DNA of 33,941 bases from Dysgonomonas gadei ATCC BAA-286 (lineage in GTDB: Bacteria > Bacteroidota > Bacteroidia > Bacteroidales > Dysgonomonadaceae): positions 1 to 33,941 of the forward strand of contig NZ_GL891992.1 of the NCBI RefSeq assembly GCF_000213555.1. The letters run 5' to 3'. Positions 7,394 through 15,759 of the stretch are shown one piece after another. Each line of letters starts with the position of its first letter. Positions within the stretch are counted from its first letter, which is position 1. The translations under genes were made by a program, and so were the position numbers. The notes beneath the pieces are model-generated. The model saw nothing but the letters and a program-made list of their open reading frames with translations. It ran no database searches and was not told where the DNA came from.

Positions 7394-9139
7394 TTACCAG
7401 AAATACATATAGAACGCCGCACAAAGGGCGACAACTCCGAGCGATGCAATAACATCCCATTTGTTCCAGCTCTTTCCGATAACTTTCTTGTAATCGTCCG
7501 TGAAAGTGATGGCTTCTATCTGTTGAGCAGTTGGTTTCGGCGTAAAGAACGACACAACCACCATCAGCAACATGATGAAAACAAGCAGCCATATCTCAAA
7601 GATAAGCCAGTTGGTTTGCCAGAACCAGCTAGTGCATTCCCAGTACCAGCCGCTCATTATATCTTTACCTGTATTTGTAAATATATTGGTCAGCAAACGA
7701 ACCATACCGATAATAAAGCCCACTATCATACCTACTTCACCGGCCTTAGGCGTAATCCTTTTAGAGAATATACCCAGTGCGAACACAGCTACCATTGCAG
7801 GCGCAAGCAACGATTGAATACCTTGCAGGTAATCGTAAAGACTACCAAGGCTCATCATGACAGGTATCCACACAATACCGAGTACGACTACGACAACTGT
7901 GGCAATACGACCTACCAGAACGTAAGTATCCTCGCTCTTGCCTTTAAACATCGGCTTATAGAAGTCCTCTGTAAAGAGCGTAGCACAAGAGTTGAAGAAT
8001 GCAGCCAAAGATGCAACGAGTGCCGATATAAAACCTATGGTAACAATACCTTTCACTCCGGCAGGCAATACAAATTTAACCATCGACCCAAAAGCTGTAT
8101 CGGGATCTTCCAATGTAAATCCACTGTCGGGACGCGCAGCCAATGCAGCAGCTATCATTCCCGGTATCAGGAACATAAAAACAGGCAGCAATTTGAAATA
8201 ACCGGCAGCGATAGTACCTCTGCGAGCACGTTTCATTACTACATCATTATCTTCTCCTTTGCGTTGTCCTAGTACACGCTGAACGATATGCTGGTCGGTA
8301 CACCAATACCAGAAACCAATAATTGATGCTCCGATAAATACCCAAAATCCGGGATAGTCGTCATACAACGGGTCACCAGTACTAAAATGAAACATATGAT
8401 TTGTTCCGTACGCAACACCATCTTCCCCTACATTCAGCGTTTTAGCATAGTCGATCATCGCAGTCCAGCCTTCAGGGATACTACCACCACCAAGTGCAGA
8501 TAATCCAAGGAAAAGCACAAGGAATGAACCTGCTATAAGAATCGGAGTTTGAATAGCTGACAATGTCATCACGCCTTTCATACCACCAAAGACGGTAAAG
8601 ATACCTGTTAAGACAATCAAGCCGATAGCCCCGTACCAGAAAGGCAACCCAAGAAGGCTCTCCATGAAGATACCTCCGGTAAATGCTGTTACGCTCACTT
8701 TGGTAAGCACGTACGCGATAAGAGTGATGATAGACAACCATGAGCCTGTAGCCGGGGTGTAACGATATTTAAGGAAATCGGGCATTGTGATGATTTTACC
8801 CATCTTATTATTCATAAGCTGATAGAAAGGCACAAAAAGCCAACCCAGAATAAGTATCATCCAGCCTTGCATCTCCCAGTGTGCCATACCTACTCCGGCT
8901 TTTGCACCTGTTCCGGCAAGTCCCACGAGATGTTCCGAACCAATATTTGCAGCGAAAATAGCCGCACCGATGATATACCATGGCTCGCCTTTACCGAACA
9001 GATAGTCTTCGCTACTGGCACCCTGTTGCAGGCGCTTGTCTTTTTGTATCGAACGCCAAACGGCCCATGTCACCGCTAATATCCCGACTGCAATAATCAC
9101 CCAGTCGAGCCAAATAAATTCATGTGAATTCCAGTTCAT
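7394..9139 (-). CDS. Sodium:solute symporter (SSS/SLC5 family), probable L-arabinose transporter
   Basis: A 581-residue polytopic inner-membrane protein of the SSS family with about 14 predicted helices, which couples sugar entry to the sodium gradient. Family features are visible: a GKGEPWYIIGAAIFAANIGSE segment near the N-terminus (about residues 50-70) and an FGGMKGVMTLSAIQTPIL segment (about residues 180-200), like the signature helix of glucose-type SSS carriers. Its position as last gene of the araD-araA-araB run, before a strong terminator, is the reason to propose L-arabinose as substrate; sequence alone would only say sugar symporter. Bacteroides arabinose loci also pair ara genes with an SSS carrier. 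It is separated from araB by 106 bases that form an AT-rich fold-back, so its expression could be partly uncoupled. No lesion was seen. Confidence 0.88.
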   Translation of the reverse strand: MNWNSHEFIWLDWVIIAVGILAVTWAVWRSIQKDKRLQQGASSEDYLFGKGEPWYIIGAAIFAANIGSEHLVGLAGTGAKAGVGMAHWEMQGWMILILGWLFVPFYQLMNNKMGKIITMPDFLKYRYTPATGSWLSIITLIAYVLTKVSVTAFTGGIFMESLLGLPFWYGAIGLIVLTGIFTVFGGMKGVMTLSAIQTPILIAGSFLVLFLGLSALGGGSIPEGWTAMIDYAKTLNVGEDGVAYGTNHMFHFSTGDPLYDDYPGFWVFIGASIIGFWYWCTDQHIVQRVLGQRKGEDNDVVMKRARRGTIAAGYFKLLPVFMFLIPGMIAAALAARPDSGFTLEDPDTAFGSMVKFVLPAGVKGIVTIGFISALVASLAAFFNSCATLFTEDFYKPMFKGKSEDTYVLVGRIATVVVVVLGIVWIPVMMSLGSLYDYLQGIQSLLAPAMVAVFALGIFSKRITPKAGEVGMIVGFIIGMVRLLTNIFTNTGKDIMSGWYWECTSWFWQTNWLIFEIWLLVFIMLLMVVVSFFTPKPTAQQIEAITFTDDYKKVIGKSWNKWDVIASLGVVALCAAFYMYFW

Positions 9140-9154
9140 AGTATTTTATAATTA

Positions 9155-9247
9155 GAAGTGAAAAACTAAAAGTGAAAAATGAAAAATAAAGACCCAATCA
9201 TTGTCGCTTCGCATAATTTTTCACTTTTCACTTTTCATTTTTCATTT
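9155..9247. repeat. AT-rich fold-back of AGTGAAAAATG-type repeats between araB and the symporter gene
   Basis: The left arm (about 9155-9190) is built of AAGTGAAAAA and AAAAGTGAAAAATGAAAAAT units. The right arm (about 9215-9247) has the complement, ATTTTTCACTTTTCAC and TTTTCATTTTTCATTT. The arms pair imperfectly over some 30 bases. It lies inside the operon, so it could form an intercistronic stem in the mRNA. Similar words are found inside the coding region at 21050-21120. Confidence 0.6.
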
Positions 9248-10913
9248 AGTTAAATAATTCCGTTTCTGTGAATTTACCCAGCTTCTGATATTTAGCATAT
9301 AATTTCATATACACCTCATGCTTAACCATATCCGGTTTATATTCGAAAGCGAACCCTTGCCCCATCGCTTTTTGCGCGGCCTTAATATCAGGATGAATAC
9401 CAGCAGCTACCGATGCGAACATAGCTGCACCGAACGCACAAGCCTGTTCCGACTTGGCCACCTTAATAGGCATACCCAGCACATCGGCTAAGGTCTGCAT
9501 AACAAGCGGCGACTTCAAAGATATACCACCTATACCGATTACACTGTTTATTTCGATACCATTTTCAAGGAAACGGTCTACAATCGCTTTGGAGCCGAAT
9601 GCTGTAGCTTCGACCAAGGCTTTAAATATAAGCGGCGCAGAACTGGCAAGGTTCAATCCTGTAATTGTACCTTTTACCAATTGATTGGCATCAGGTGTAC
9701 GGCGGCCATTCATCCAATCGATAGCCAGTGCTGAACTTTCGGTTGTAGGAATTTTTTCAGCTTCTTTCGATAAAACAGGGATCATCTTATCTAAGGCTTC
9801 TTCTATCAGTTTATCTTTTGTAGCCTGATCTACTAATGTAGATTCTTTCAGTATCTTCTCTAAAGGCCACGCCAATACAGATTTAAACCATGCATAAATA
9901 TCTCCGAAACCCGATTGTCCGGCTTCAAGACCAATCATGCCCGGAATAACAGAACCGTCAACCTGTCCGCAAATACCCGGAACAAGTTTGCCATGCATAT
10001 CTTCATACGAAGCCACCATGATATCGCAAGTAGAAGTTCCGATAACACGGACGAACGTTTTAGGCTCGATCTCCGCACCGACAGCACCCATGTGACAGTC
10101 GAAGGCTCCCACGCCTACCGCTACATTTGTTGTCAGTCCCAATCTTCCGGCCCATTCCGGCGTAAGATTACCAACCTTCACATCACTTGTGTATGTTTCG
10201 TGGAACAGTCTCTCTCTAAAACCTTTCAGTTCGGGAGCCACTTCCACAAGGAATTCTTCGGTAGGAAGCCCATCCCATTCTTTCAGCCACATGGCCTTAT
10301 GACCGGCAGCACAGCGTCCTCTTACTATATCAGCAGGCTTTGTAGTTCCTGTAATTAGTGCAGGCATCCAGTCGCAATGTTCTACCCAGCTATATGCATC
10401 GTTTACGATAGATTTATCAGCTTTCAGTACATGAGCGATTTTTGCCCAAACCCATTCGCTGGAATAAATTCCGCCTTCATATGCTGTATAATCGATAGGC
10501 CATCGTTTAGCCACTTCGTTGATTTTTGCCGCTTCTTTGATAGCAGTATGGTCTTTCCATAAGATAAACATTGCGTTCGGATTTTCTGCAAATTCGGGAC
10601 GCAATGCCAATACCTGTCCGTCTTTGTCGATCAGGGCAGGAGTGGAACCGGTAGTATCGAACGACATACCGACAACAGCCTCAGCAGTTCCGGCAGGTGA
10701 CTTACTCAAGGCTTCCTTCACCGATTCTTCCAATGCTTCAACGTAGTCGAGCGGATGTTGCCTGTATTGATTGGCCTGAGGGTCACAATACTGACCTTTC
10801 ATCCACCTCTTATAATATTTTACAGACGAAGCTATTTCTTTTCCGGATTGAGCTTCGATGATTACTGCCCGACAGGAATCTGAGCCATAATCAAGTCCGA
10901 TTGTATATTTCAT
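9246..10913 (-). CDS. araB: L-ribulokinase
   Basis: A 555-residue FGGY-family carbohydrate kinase that phosphorylates L-ribulose to L-ribulose 5-phosphate with ATP, the second step of L-arabinose breakdown in the cytoplasm. The N-terminal ATPase-fold motif GLDYGSDSCRAVIIE opens the protein. A GTSTCDIM phosphate-binding segment follows near residue 293, and IGGISLKSPLVMQTLADVLG, the second FGGY signature region, lies near residue 465. Length and the SWVEHCDWMPALITG and CAAGHKAMW blocks agree with bacterial AraB rather than with xylulokinase or glycerol kinase. The start at 10913 places the GLDYG motif immediately at the N-terminus. It lies between araA (127-base gap with a hairpin) and the symporter gene. 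No lesion was seen. Confidence 0.95.
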   Translation of the reverse strand: MKYTIGLDYGSDSCRAVIIEAQSGKEIASSVKYYKRWMKGQYCDPQANQYRQHPLDYVEALEESVKEALSKSPAGTAEAVVGMSFDTTGSTPALIDKDGQVLALRPEFAENPNAMFILWKDHTAIKEAAKINEVAKRWPIDYTAYEGGIYSSEWVWAKIAHVLKADKSIVNDAYSWVEHCDWMPALITGTTKPADIVRGRCAAGHKAMWLKEWDGLPTEEFLVEVAPELKGFRERLFHETYTSDVKVGNLTPEWAGRLGLTTNVAVGVGAFDCHMGAVGAEIEPKTFVRVIGTSTCDIMVASYEDMHGKLVPGICGQVDGSVIPGMIGLEAGQSGFGDIYAWFKSVLAWPLEKILKESTLVDQATKDKLIEEALDKMIPVLSKEAEKIPTTESSALAIDWMNGRRTPDANQLVKGTITGLNLASSAPLIFKALVEATAFGSKAIVDRFLENGIEINSVIGIGGISLKSPLVMQTLADVLGMPIKVAKSEQACAFGAAMFASVAAGIHPDIKAAQKAMGQGFAFEYKPDMVKHEVYMKLYAKYQKLGKFTETELFN

Positions 10914-11000
10914 TTTATTTAGTTTTAAAGTTTACTAGTTTATCAGTTTACGACTCTTTCTTGTACACTAGCAAGCTAATAACTAGTATACTAAAAAATA

Positions 11001-11033
11001 GGGTACCGAGAATAATCACTACTCACGGTACCC
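11001..11033. promoter_or_regulatory. Hairpin in the araA-araB intercistronic gap
   Basis: GGGTACCG (11001-11008) pairs with CGGTACCC (11026-11033). It starts 8 bases below the araA stop on the transcript and has no T-run on the minus strand (a TATTTTTTAG stretch follows some bases later). It may act as an mRNA-stabilising or partial-termination structure; this is inference. Confidence 0.45.
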
Positions 11034-11040
11034 CAGAACC

Positions 11041-12543
11041 TTAATTTAACGATTTATTTAATAAGTAGTACACTTCATTTACTTTCAACTCAAACTTGAA
11101 GTTGTTTATAGTTGTATTTTCATCGATAGTCACCAGTTCGATACCTGCGATATCGGCATAGTCTTCCAACATCTCGGTAGTTACAGAGAACGAAAAACTT
11201 GAATGGTGAGTACCTCCTGCCAGAATCCATGCTCCTGCACCTACTTCGAGATTAGGCATCGGTTTCCACAATGCACAGGCCACCGGTAATTTTGGCAGCG
11301 GTTTAGGTTCTACCACTTTCACTTCATTTACAATCATACGGAAACGATTTCCCATATCTACGATTGTCGCTGCCACTCCTTCGCCCTTGTGAGCCTGGAA
11401 TACCAGACGGGCACAAGTACGGGCATCGCCTATACCAAGGAAATGAACTTCGATACGTGGTTTTGTACCTGTTATATCCGGATTGATTTCCAACATGTGA
11501 GACTGCAGAATAGTGCTGTTCTCTCCATCGAAATTCAATGTATAATCTTCAAGGAATGATTGTCCGCCCGGCAGACCTTGTCCCATTACCCACATGGTGC
11601 GAACAAGCGCAGCTGACTTCCAGTCCCCTTCGGCTCCGAATCCGTAACCTTCTGCCATAAGGCGCTGCGAAGCAAATCCCATTAATTGTTTCATACCTGC
11701 CAGTTCGTTGAAGCTGGTAGTAAATCCTTTAGCTCCTTTATCCTGAAGAAAACGGCGAAGGCCTATTTCCTGAGCTGCGGCATCGCGTACAAACTGGTGT
11801 TTTTCCGCACCTTTTTTAGAATCGGCAGCAAAGTCATATATCTTTTCGTATTCGGTAATCAACGCATCTATTTCAGCATCTGTAACAGCTTCTACATATG
11901 GAACCAAAGTAGCAATAGGCGCATTATCGACATGGTAACCAAGACGCATTTCTGCCTCTACTTTATCTCCGTCTGTTACAGCCACATTATTCATATTGTC
12001 TCCGAAGCGGATAATAAGCATATCCTGAGAATCTGCCCATCCTGCACAAACACGCATCCAGTTTGCTATCTTAGCCTGAACACCTTCATCGCTCCAGTGA
12101 CCGACAACTACCTTGCGGTTTTTGCGCATGCGGCTTACCATGTGGCCAAATTCACGGTCTCCATGAGCCGATTGGTTCAGATTCATGAAGTCCATATCTA
12201 TTTCATTCCAAGGAATTTCTTTATTGAACTGCGTATGAAGGTGCATCAATGGTTTTCTCAAATTCTGAAGTCCTTTGATCCACATTTTAGCAGGAGAGAA
12301 CGTATGCATCCAAGTGATAACACCGACACATTTAGAATCGTTATTTGCTTCTTTGAATACTTTCTCCACTTCAGGAGAAGAGTTAGCAGTACCTTTGTAA
12401 ACAATCTTTACCGGAAGTTTGCCTGAATCATTCAGGGCTTTTACCATTTGTGTAGAATGGGAGTCTACTGCAACTACTGCATCTCCACCATATAACAATT
12501 GTGCGCCGGTTACAAACCAGACTTCTAAATCTTTGAAATCCAT
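11041..12543 (-). CDS. araA: L-arabinose isomerase
   Basis: A 500-residue AraA, converting L-arabinose to L-ribulose in a metal-dependent aldose-ketose isomerisation, the first intracellular step. The protein opens with the family-typical LEVWFVTGAQLLYGGDAV and has WMHTFSPAKMWI near residue 95. SFLEDYTLNFDGENSTILQSHMLEINP contains the region of the catalytic Glu and metal-binding His, and GGTHHSSFSF near residue 435 carries the late metal-binding His. Length is the standard 500 residues. It follows araD by 34 bases and is followed by araB, so the three enzymes are co-transcribed in pathway-related order. No lesion was seen. Confidence 0.97.
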   Translation of the reverse strand: MDFKDLEVWFVTGAQLLYGGDAVVAVDSHSTQMVKALNDSGKLPVKIVYKGTANSSPEVEKVFKEANNDSKCVGVITWMHTFSPAKMWIKGLQNLRKPLMHLHTQFNKEIPWNEIDMDFMNLNQSAHGDREFGHMVSRMRKNRKVVVGHWSDEGVQAKIANWMRVCAGWADSQDMLIIRFGDNMNNVAVTDGDKVEAEMRLGYHVDNAPIATLVPYVEAVTDAEIDALITEYEKIYDFAADSKKGAEKHQFVRDAAAQEIGLRRFLQDKGAKGFTTSFNELAGMKQLMGFASQRLMAEGYGFGAEGDWKSAALVRTMWVMGQGLPGGQSFLEDYTLNFDGENSTILQSHMLEINPDITGTKPRIEVHFLGIGDARTCARLVFQAHKGEGVAATIVDMGNRFRMIVNEVKVVEPKPLPKLPVACALWKPMPNLEVGAGAWILAGGTHHSSFSFSVTTEMLEDYADIAGIELVTIDENTTINNFKFELKVNEVYYLLNKSLN

Positions 12544-12577
12544 GATATTATTTTTTTATAGTTAATGATAAATATTT

Positions 12578-13261
12578 TTACTGTCCGTAATATGCTCCCG
12601 GACCATGTTTTCTAAAAAAATGCTTTTTAATAAGCTCCTCGTTCATTTTTAGTTGAGGATTAATTGAATAGGCGATGTATGCCATTTTTGCCACCTGCTC
12701 CAATACTACGGCATTGTGTACCGCATTGTGAGCATCTTTTCCCCAAGAGAAAGGGCCGTGATTATTTACCAGTACTCCCGGTGTATAATCGGCATTCAGT
12801 TCGGCAAAACGTTCTACAATCACATTACCAGTCTCCAATTCGTACTTGCCTTCAATCTCCGCTTTTGTCATCTGGCGTGTACACGGAATTTCATCTTTGA
12901 AGTAGTCGGCATGAGTAGTACCTATATTAGGAATATCGCATCCGGCCTGAGCCCACGACGTAGCATATGTAGAATGAGTATGTACTATACCCCCGATATT
13001 CGGGAATGCTTTATATAATACTAAATGAGTAGCGGTATCCGATGACGGCTTTAATTTACCATCCACAATATTCCCATCCAAGTCGAGAACAACCATATCC
13101 TCAGCTTTCATTGTATCATATGATACACCTGACGGTTTTATAACAACCAGACCTTTTTCACGGTCGATCGCACTTACATTTCCCCAAGTGAAAATTACCA
13201 ATCCGTGTTTTACTAAATCGAGATTAGCGTCAAATACTTCTTTTTTGAGTGATTCCAACAT
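12578..13261 (-). CDS. araD: L-ribulose-5-phosphate 4-epimerase
   Basis: A 227-residue class II aldolase-fold enzyme that turns L-ribulose 5-phosphate into D-xylulose 5-phosphate, linking arabinose to the pentose phosphate pathway. The zinc site is visible as VHTHSTYATSWAQAG (two His) with a third His in NNHGPFSWG; TTHADYF lies between them. GNVSAIDREKGLVVIKPSGV near the N-terminus is the phosphate-binding segment of the family. Length matches E. coli AraD closely. It is the first gene of the operon; its start is about 46 bases below the predicted transcription start, with the AraR operator pair further upstream. L-fuculose-phosphate aldolase is excluded by the closer match and the ara context. 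Confidence 0.96.
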   Translation of the reverse strand: MLESLKKEVFDANLDLVKHGLVIFTWGNVSAIDREKGLVVIKPSGVSYDTMKAEDMVVLDLDGNIVDGKLKPSSDTATHLVLYKAFPNIGGIVHTHSTYATSWAQAGCDIPNIGTTHADYFKDEIPCTRQMTKAEIEGKYELETGNVIVERFAELNADYTPGVLVNNHGPFSWGKDAHNAVHNAVVLEQVAKMAYIAYSINPQLKMNEELIKKHFFRKHGPGAYYGQ

Positions 13262-13313
13262 AATGGTATGTATATGGTAATTATATCAGGCGTTTTTTGT
13301 GACTCGGCATAAC

Positions 13314-13321
13314 CAAAATTA
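13314..13321 (-). promoter_or_regulatory. -7 box of the araDAB-symporter operon
   Basis: On the minus strand the bases read TAATTTTG, an exact TAnnTTTG match, giving a leader of about 46 bases before araD. A T-rich stretch near 13346-13349 could be a weak -33 element, but its spacing is not ideal. Confidence 0.45.
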
Positions 13322-13379
13322 ATTCTGTTTCTGCACTCGCTACTTAAAACGTTCTTTTATTATAAGGCTCTCTTTAAAT

Positions 13380-13398
13380 AAGTGTAGCGTTTACACTT
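13380..13398. promoter_or_regulatory. Palindromic operator 1, probable AraR site
   Basis: AAGTGTAGCGTTTACACTT is a perfect 7-5-7 palindrome (AAGTGTA/TACACTT). It lies upstream of the araD promoter and shares half-site AAGTGT with operator 2. Assignment to AraR is inferred from its position in the ara control region. Confidence 0.65.
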
Positions 13399-13409
13399 GC
13401 AATATTAGC

Positions 13410-13435
13410 AATAAGTGTTTAATCATACACTTATT
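13410..13435. promoter_or_regulatory. Palindromic operator 2, probable AraR site
   Basis: AATAAGTGT (13410-13418) is the exact inverse complement of ACACTTATT (13427-13435), with 8 bases between. Half-sites AAGTGT and ACACTT are the same as in operator 1. The two centres are about 33-34 bases apart, close to three helical turns, which would suit two dimers on one DNA face. Confidence 0.65.
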
Positions 13436-13483
13436 TTTTATATGTTGTAAAACATATTTAGTAAAAAAAGTATTTACAAGTAT

Positions 13484-13509
13484 AAAAAAAGAGAGCAAAT
13501 AACTCTCTT
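13484..13509 (-). terminator. Terminator of araR
   Basis: On the minus strand AAGAGAG (13509-13503) pairs with CTCTCTT (13495-13489) around a 7-base loop, and seven T residues follow. It lies just below the araR stop and before the operators of the ara operon. Confidence 0.8.
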
Positions 13510-13539
13510 ATAAATCTTTAATGAAATATGATTTTATTT

Positions 13540-14232
13540 TTACAATGAAAAGTAATATCCTTTTTGGAGAAGTAAATCATACTTTTCTTTGTTGAAAGTA
13601 TAATAAAATGCTCCTCTTTTCGAGCTCGATTTATCTTTATCGTCCTGCTTTTCGAGGATTTCCATCTCCAGTATTTTTTTACGGAAATTGCGTTTATCCA
13701 AAGTAGTCTGATAAATGGCTTCGTAAAGCGCCTGTAGCTGTGGCAAAGTAAATTTCTCGGGCAACAGATTAAAACCAATCGGCTGCGTTGCCGTTTTCTT
13801 CCTTAATATTTCGATCGTATCTCGCAACATCTGGTTGTGGTCAAATACGAGCTTACCGACCTTTTCCACTTCTTCCCACCTTGCATTATGGATCTCACAT
13901 ACATTTTCGTCAAACATCTCCAAATCTATCAATGCATAATAGGCAATCGACACAACGCGTTCTCCCTCGTCACGGCCGATTTCTCCATAGGTACCCACCT
14001 GTTCCATATATACATCTTGTATGCCTGTATATTCATGTACCACGCGGGATACTGTTTCCGACAGACTTTCATCGGATCGTAAAAATCCTCCCATTAATGT
14101 ATCTTGTCCTTCCTGTGGCTCAAATTTACGCTTTGAAATAAGCAAATATAGTTTACCATCCTTAAAGCCGAGGATTATACAATCGACTGAAACATAGAAT
14201 TTTTCTTGTTCTCTATAAAATAATGGAGTCAT
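13540..14232 (-). CDS. araR: AraR-type transcriptional regulator: degenerate Nudix domain plus winged helix
   Basis: A 230-residue regulator of the NrtR/AraR group, known in Bacteroides as the L-arabinose-responsive controller of ara genes. The N-terminal Nudix fold (about residues 10-145) has a box beginning at Gly49. The box keeps Gly49, Glu55, Arg63, Glu67 and Gly70, but has Val64 and Tyr68 where catalytic enzymes have Glu, so hydrolase activity is unlikely and the domain should be a ligand sensor. A winged-helix DNA-binding domain follows (about 150-230: FTLPQLQALYEAIYQTTLDKRNF). The ATG at 14232 is chosen over the longer TTG start at 14256, since the family begins close to this point and a -7 box lies only 22 bases upstream. 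It is adjacent to the operon it presumably controls. Confidence 0.88.
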   Translation of the reverse strand: MTPLFYREQEKFYVSVDCIILGFKDGKLYLLISKRKFEPQEGQDTLMGGFLRSDESLSETVSRVVHEYTGIQDVYMEQVGTYGEIGRDEGERVVSIAYYALIDLEMFDENVCEIHNARWEEVEKVGKLVFDHNQMLRDTIEILRKKTATQPIGFNLLPEKFTLPQLQALYEAIYQTTLDKRNFRKKILEMEILEKQDDKDKSSSKRGAFYYTFNKEKYDLLLQKGYYFSL

Positions 14233-14253
14233 CTGTGCGTTTTTATATTTATG

Positions 14254-14261
14254 CAAATATA
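14254..14261 (-). promoter_or_regulatory. -7 box of araR
   Basis: The minus strand reads TATATTTG, an exact TAnnTTTG. This places the transcription start about 15 bases before the ATG at 14232 and argues against the TTG start at 14256, which would overlap the box. Confidence 0.6.
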
Positions 14262-14280
14262 TGCATAATTTCAGTTCATT

Positions 14281-14299
14281 AAGTGTATTAAATACGTTT
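14281..14299. promoter_or_regulatory. Degenerate AraR-like site upstream of araR
   Basis: AAGTGTATTAAATACGTTT has one exact AAGTGT half-site and a 4-of-6 match to ACACTT at the same spacing as operator 1. It lies 20 bases upstream of the araR -7 box and could mediate autoregulation. The match is weak. Confidence 0.3.
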
Positions 14300-14500
14300 T
14301 ATTTTTACAACCAGTAAATATAGCATATTTTTTCTTTTTGTAATATTTTAAATAATTTAATTTATAGCAGAGAATCGGATTACTATTAGAAGGAGTTCGG
14401 TGAAAATTCTCATGAATTCGTTTCACAATCAGGTTTATCCGGCAAAAAAGTTTAACTTTAAGCCTGTTTTTCCAAAAAAATACTCATTGCTTAGTCTAAG

Positions 14501-14508
14501 TATATTTG
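14501..14508 (+). promoter_or_regulatory. -7 box of the GH43-like lipoprotein gene
   Basis: TATATTTG is identical to the araR -7 box. A transcription start near 14513 would fall on the first possible ATG, so the second ATG at 14528 is the better start. Confidence 0.55.
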
Positions 14509-14527
14509 TTTAATGTATATTATTATC

Positions 14528-15646
14528 ATGAACCTGACATTGAAGTTCTCGGCAATCCTCTTTGTATTACTCTTTTTAGTATCTTCATGTAAGAAGAAAG
14601 AAGCAAATACCCAGCAATCCGGAGACGCCCCCACCCAAACATATACTAATCCACTATTACAAACAGGGGCACGTCCATGGGCCACATATCATAACGGCAA
14701 CTATTATTATCTCCAGGATAGTGATAATAAGATCATACTATGGCAAACTCAGGACATTACCGACCTGAAAAATGCACCAAGCAAGGAAGTATGGATACCA
14801 AAAGATAAGAACAATTCATTTCATATCTGGGGCCCCGAACTGCACCGGATAGATAATAAGTGGTATATCTATTTTGCCGCAGATGACGGAAACACGGATA
14901 ATCATCAGATTTATGTTATAGAAAATACATCCGAAAATCCTTTTGACGGTGAATTTTCAATGAAAGGGCGTGTAAAAACGGATAAGGACAATAATTGGGC
15001 TATTCTTCCGAGTGTATTCACCCACAACGATGGCTTGTATATGATTTGGTCCGGTTGGCAAAAGCGCAGGATAGAGGCCGAAACCCAATGCATTTATATT
15101 GCCAGAATGGAAAACCCATGGACTTTGGCTTCTGACAGAATACTGATCTCTAAACCTGAATATGAATGGGAACGACAATGGATAAATCCTGACGGAAGCA
15201 AAACCGGCTATCCGATTTATGTAAATGAAGACCCGCATTGCTTTCATACAAAAGAGAAAGATAAGGTACTTATCTACTATTCGGCCAGCGGTACATGGAC
15301 ACCATACTATTCAGTAGGGATGCTATATGCCGATGCCAACAGCGACTTACTAAATCCTTCGTCATGGACAAAATCGGATAAACCTGTTTTCACCCAGAAT
15401 CCCGAGAATCAGGTATTCGGCACAGGTAGCCCTTGCTTTATACCATCCCCTGACCAGCAGGAAATATATTTTCTATATCAGGCGCGCGCCATAGATAAAG
15501 AGCCTTATGGTTCTCTTCCTTCGGGAGACATGGATACCCGGTCGCCTCGATTGCAAAAGATGGAATGGGGAGATGATGGTTTTCCTGTATTAGGAAAAGC
15601 TTTGTCCGAAATAGATAAAATAAAAAAACCATCCGGAACAAAGTGA
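14528..15646 (+). CDS. GH43-like lipoprotein with altered catalytic residues
   Basis: A 372-residue exported lipoprotein: hydrophobic signal and a FLVSSC lipobox with Cys21, counted from the ATG at 14528. The body is a five-bladed GH43 propeller closest to arabinofuranosidase-type members: WGPELHRIDNKWYIYFAADDG, MIWSGW and YYSASGTWTPYYSVGML. The usual catalytic positions are changed. The ADPW base block reads ARPW (Arg49), the AIDGTV pKa-modulating Asp block reads AILPSV (Leu160), and the GPGH histidine block reads GTGS (Ser301). Only the general-acid region is kept as NEDP (Glu234). Hydrolysis is therefore doubtful and a sugar-binding or other role is possible. It is divergent from araR and lies 113 bases before the HTCS gene, which may regulate it. 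Confidence 0.82.
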   Translation: MNLTLKFSAILFVLLFLVSSCKKKEANTQQSGDAPTQTYTNPLLQTGARPWATYHNGNYYYLQDSDNKIILWQTQDITDLKNAPSKEVWIPKDKNNSFHIWGPELHRIDNKWYIYFAADDGNTDNHQIYVIENTSENPFDGEFSMKGRVKTDKDNNWAILPSVFTHNDGLYMIWSGWQKRRIEAETQCIYIARMENPWTLASDRILISKPEYEWERQWINPDGSKTGYPIYVNEDPHCFHTKEKDKVLIYYSASGTWTPYYSVGMLYADANSDLLNPSSWTKSDKPVFTQNPENQVFGTGSPCFIPSPDQQEIYFLYQARAIDKEPYGSLPSGDMDTRSPRLQKMEWGDDGFPVLGKALSEIDKIKKPSGTK

Positions 15647-15759
15647 GGTCGCAGACCTATTTATTATTTTTATAATTATAATAGCAAAAATCGGTTACGA
15701 TTGGATAATGCAGCATCAAAATCTTCTTTCACTTGCAATCCACACCATCAAGAAACATA

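Noticed and set aside
7340..8272. Plus-strand frame of 310 codons opposite the symporter gene
   Set aside because: Its rich His/Tyr/Cys composition is that of an antisense shadow; the minus-strand symporter is clearly real.
11686..12426. Plus-strand frame of 246 codons opposite araA
   Set aside because: Antisense shadow of a highly conserved isomerase gene.
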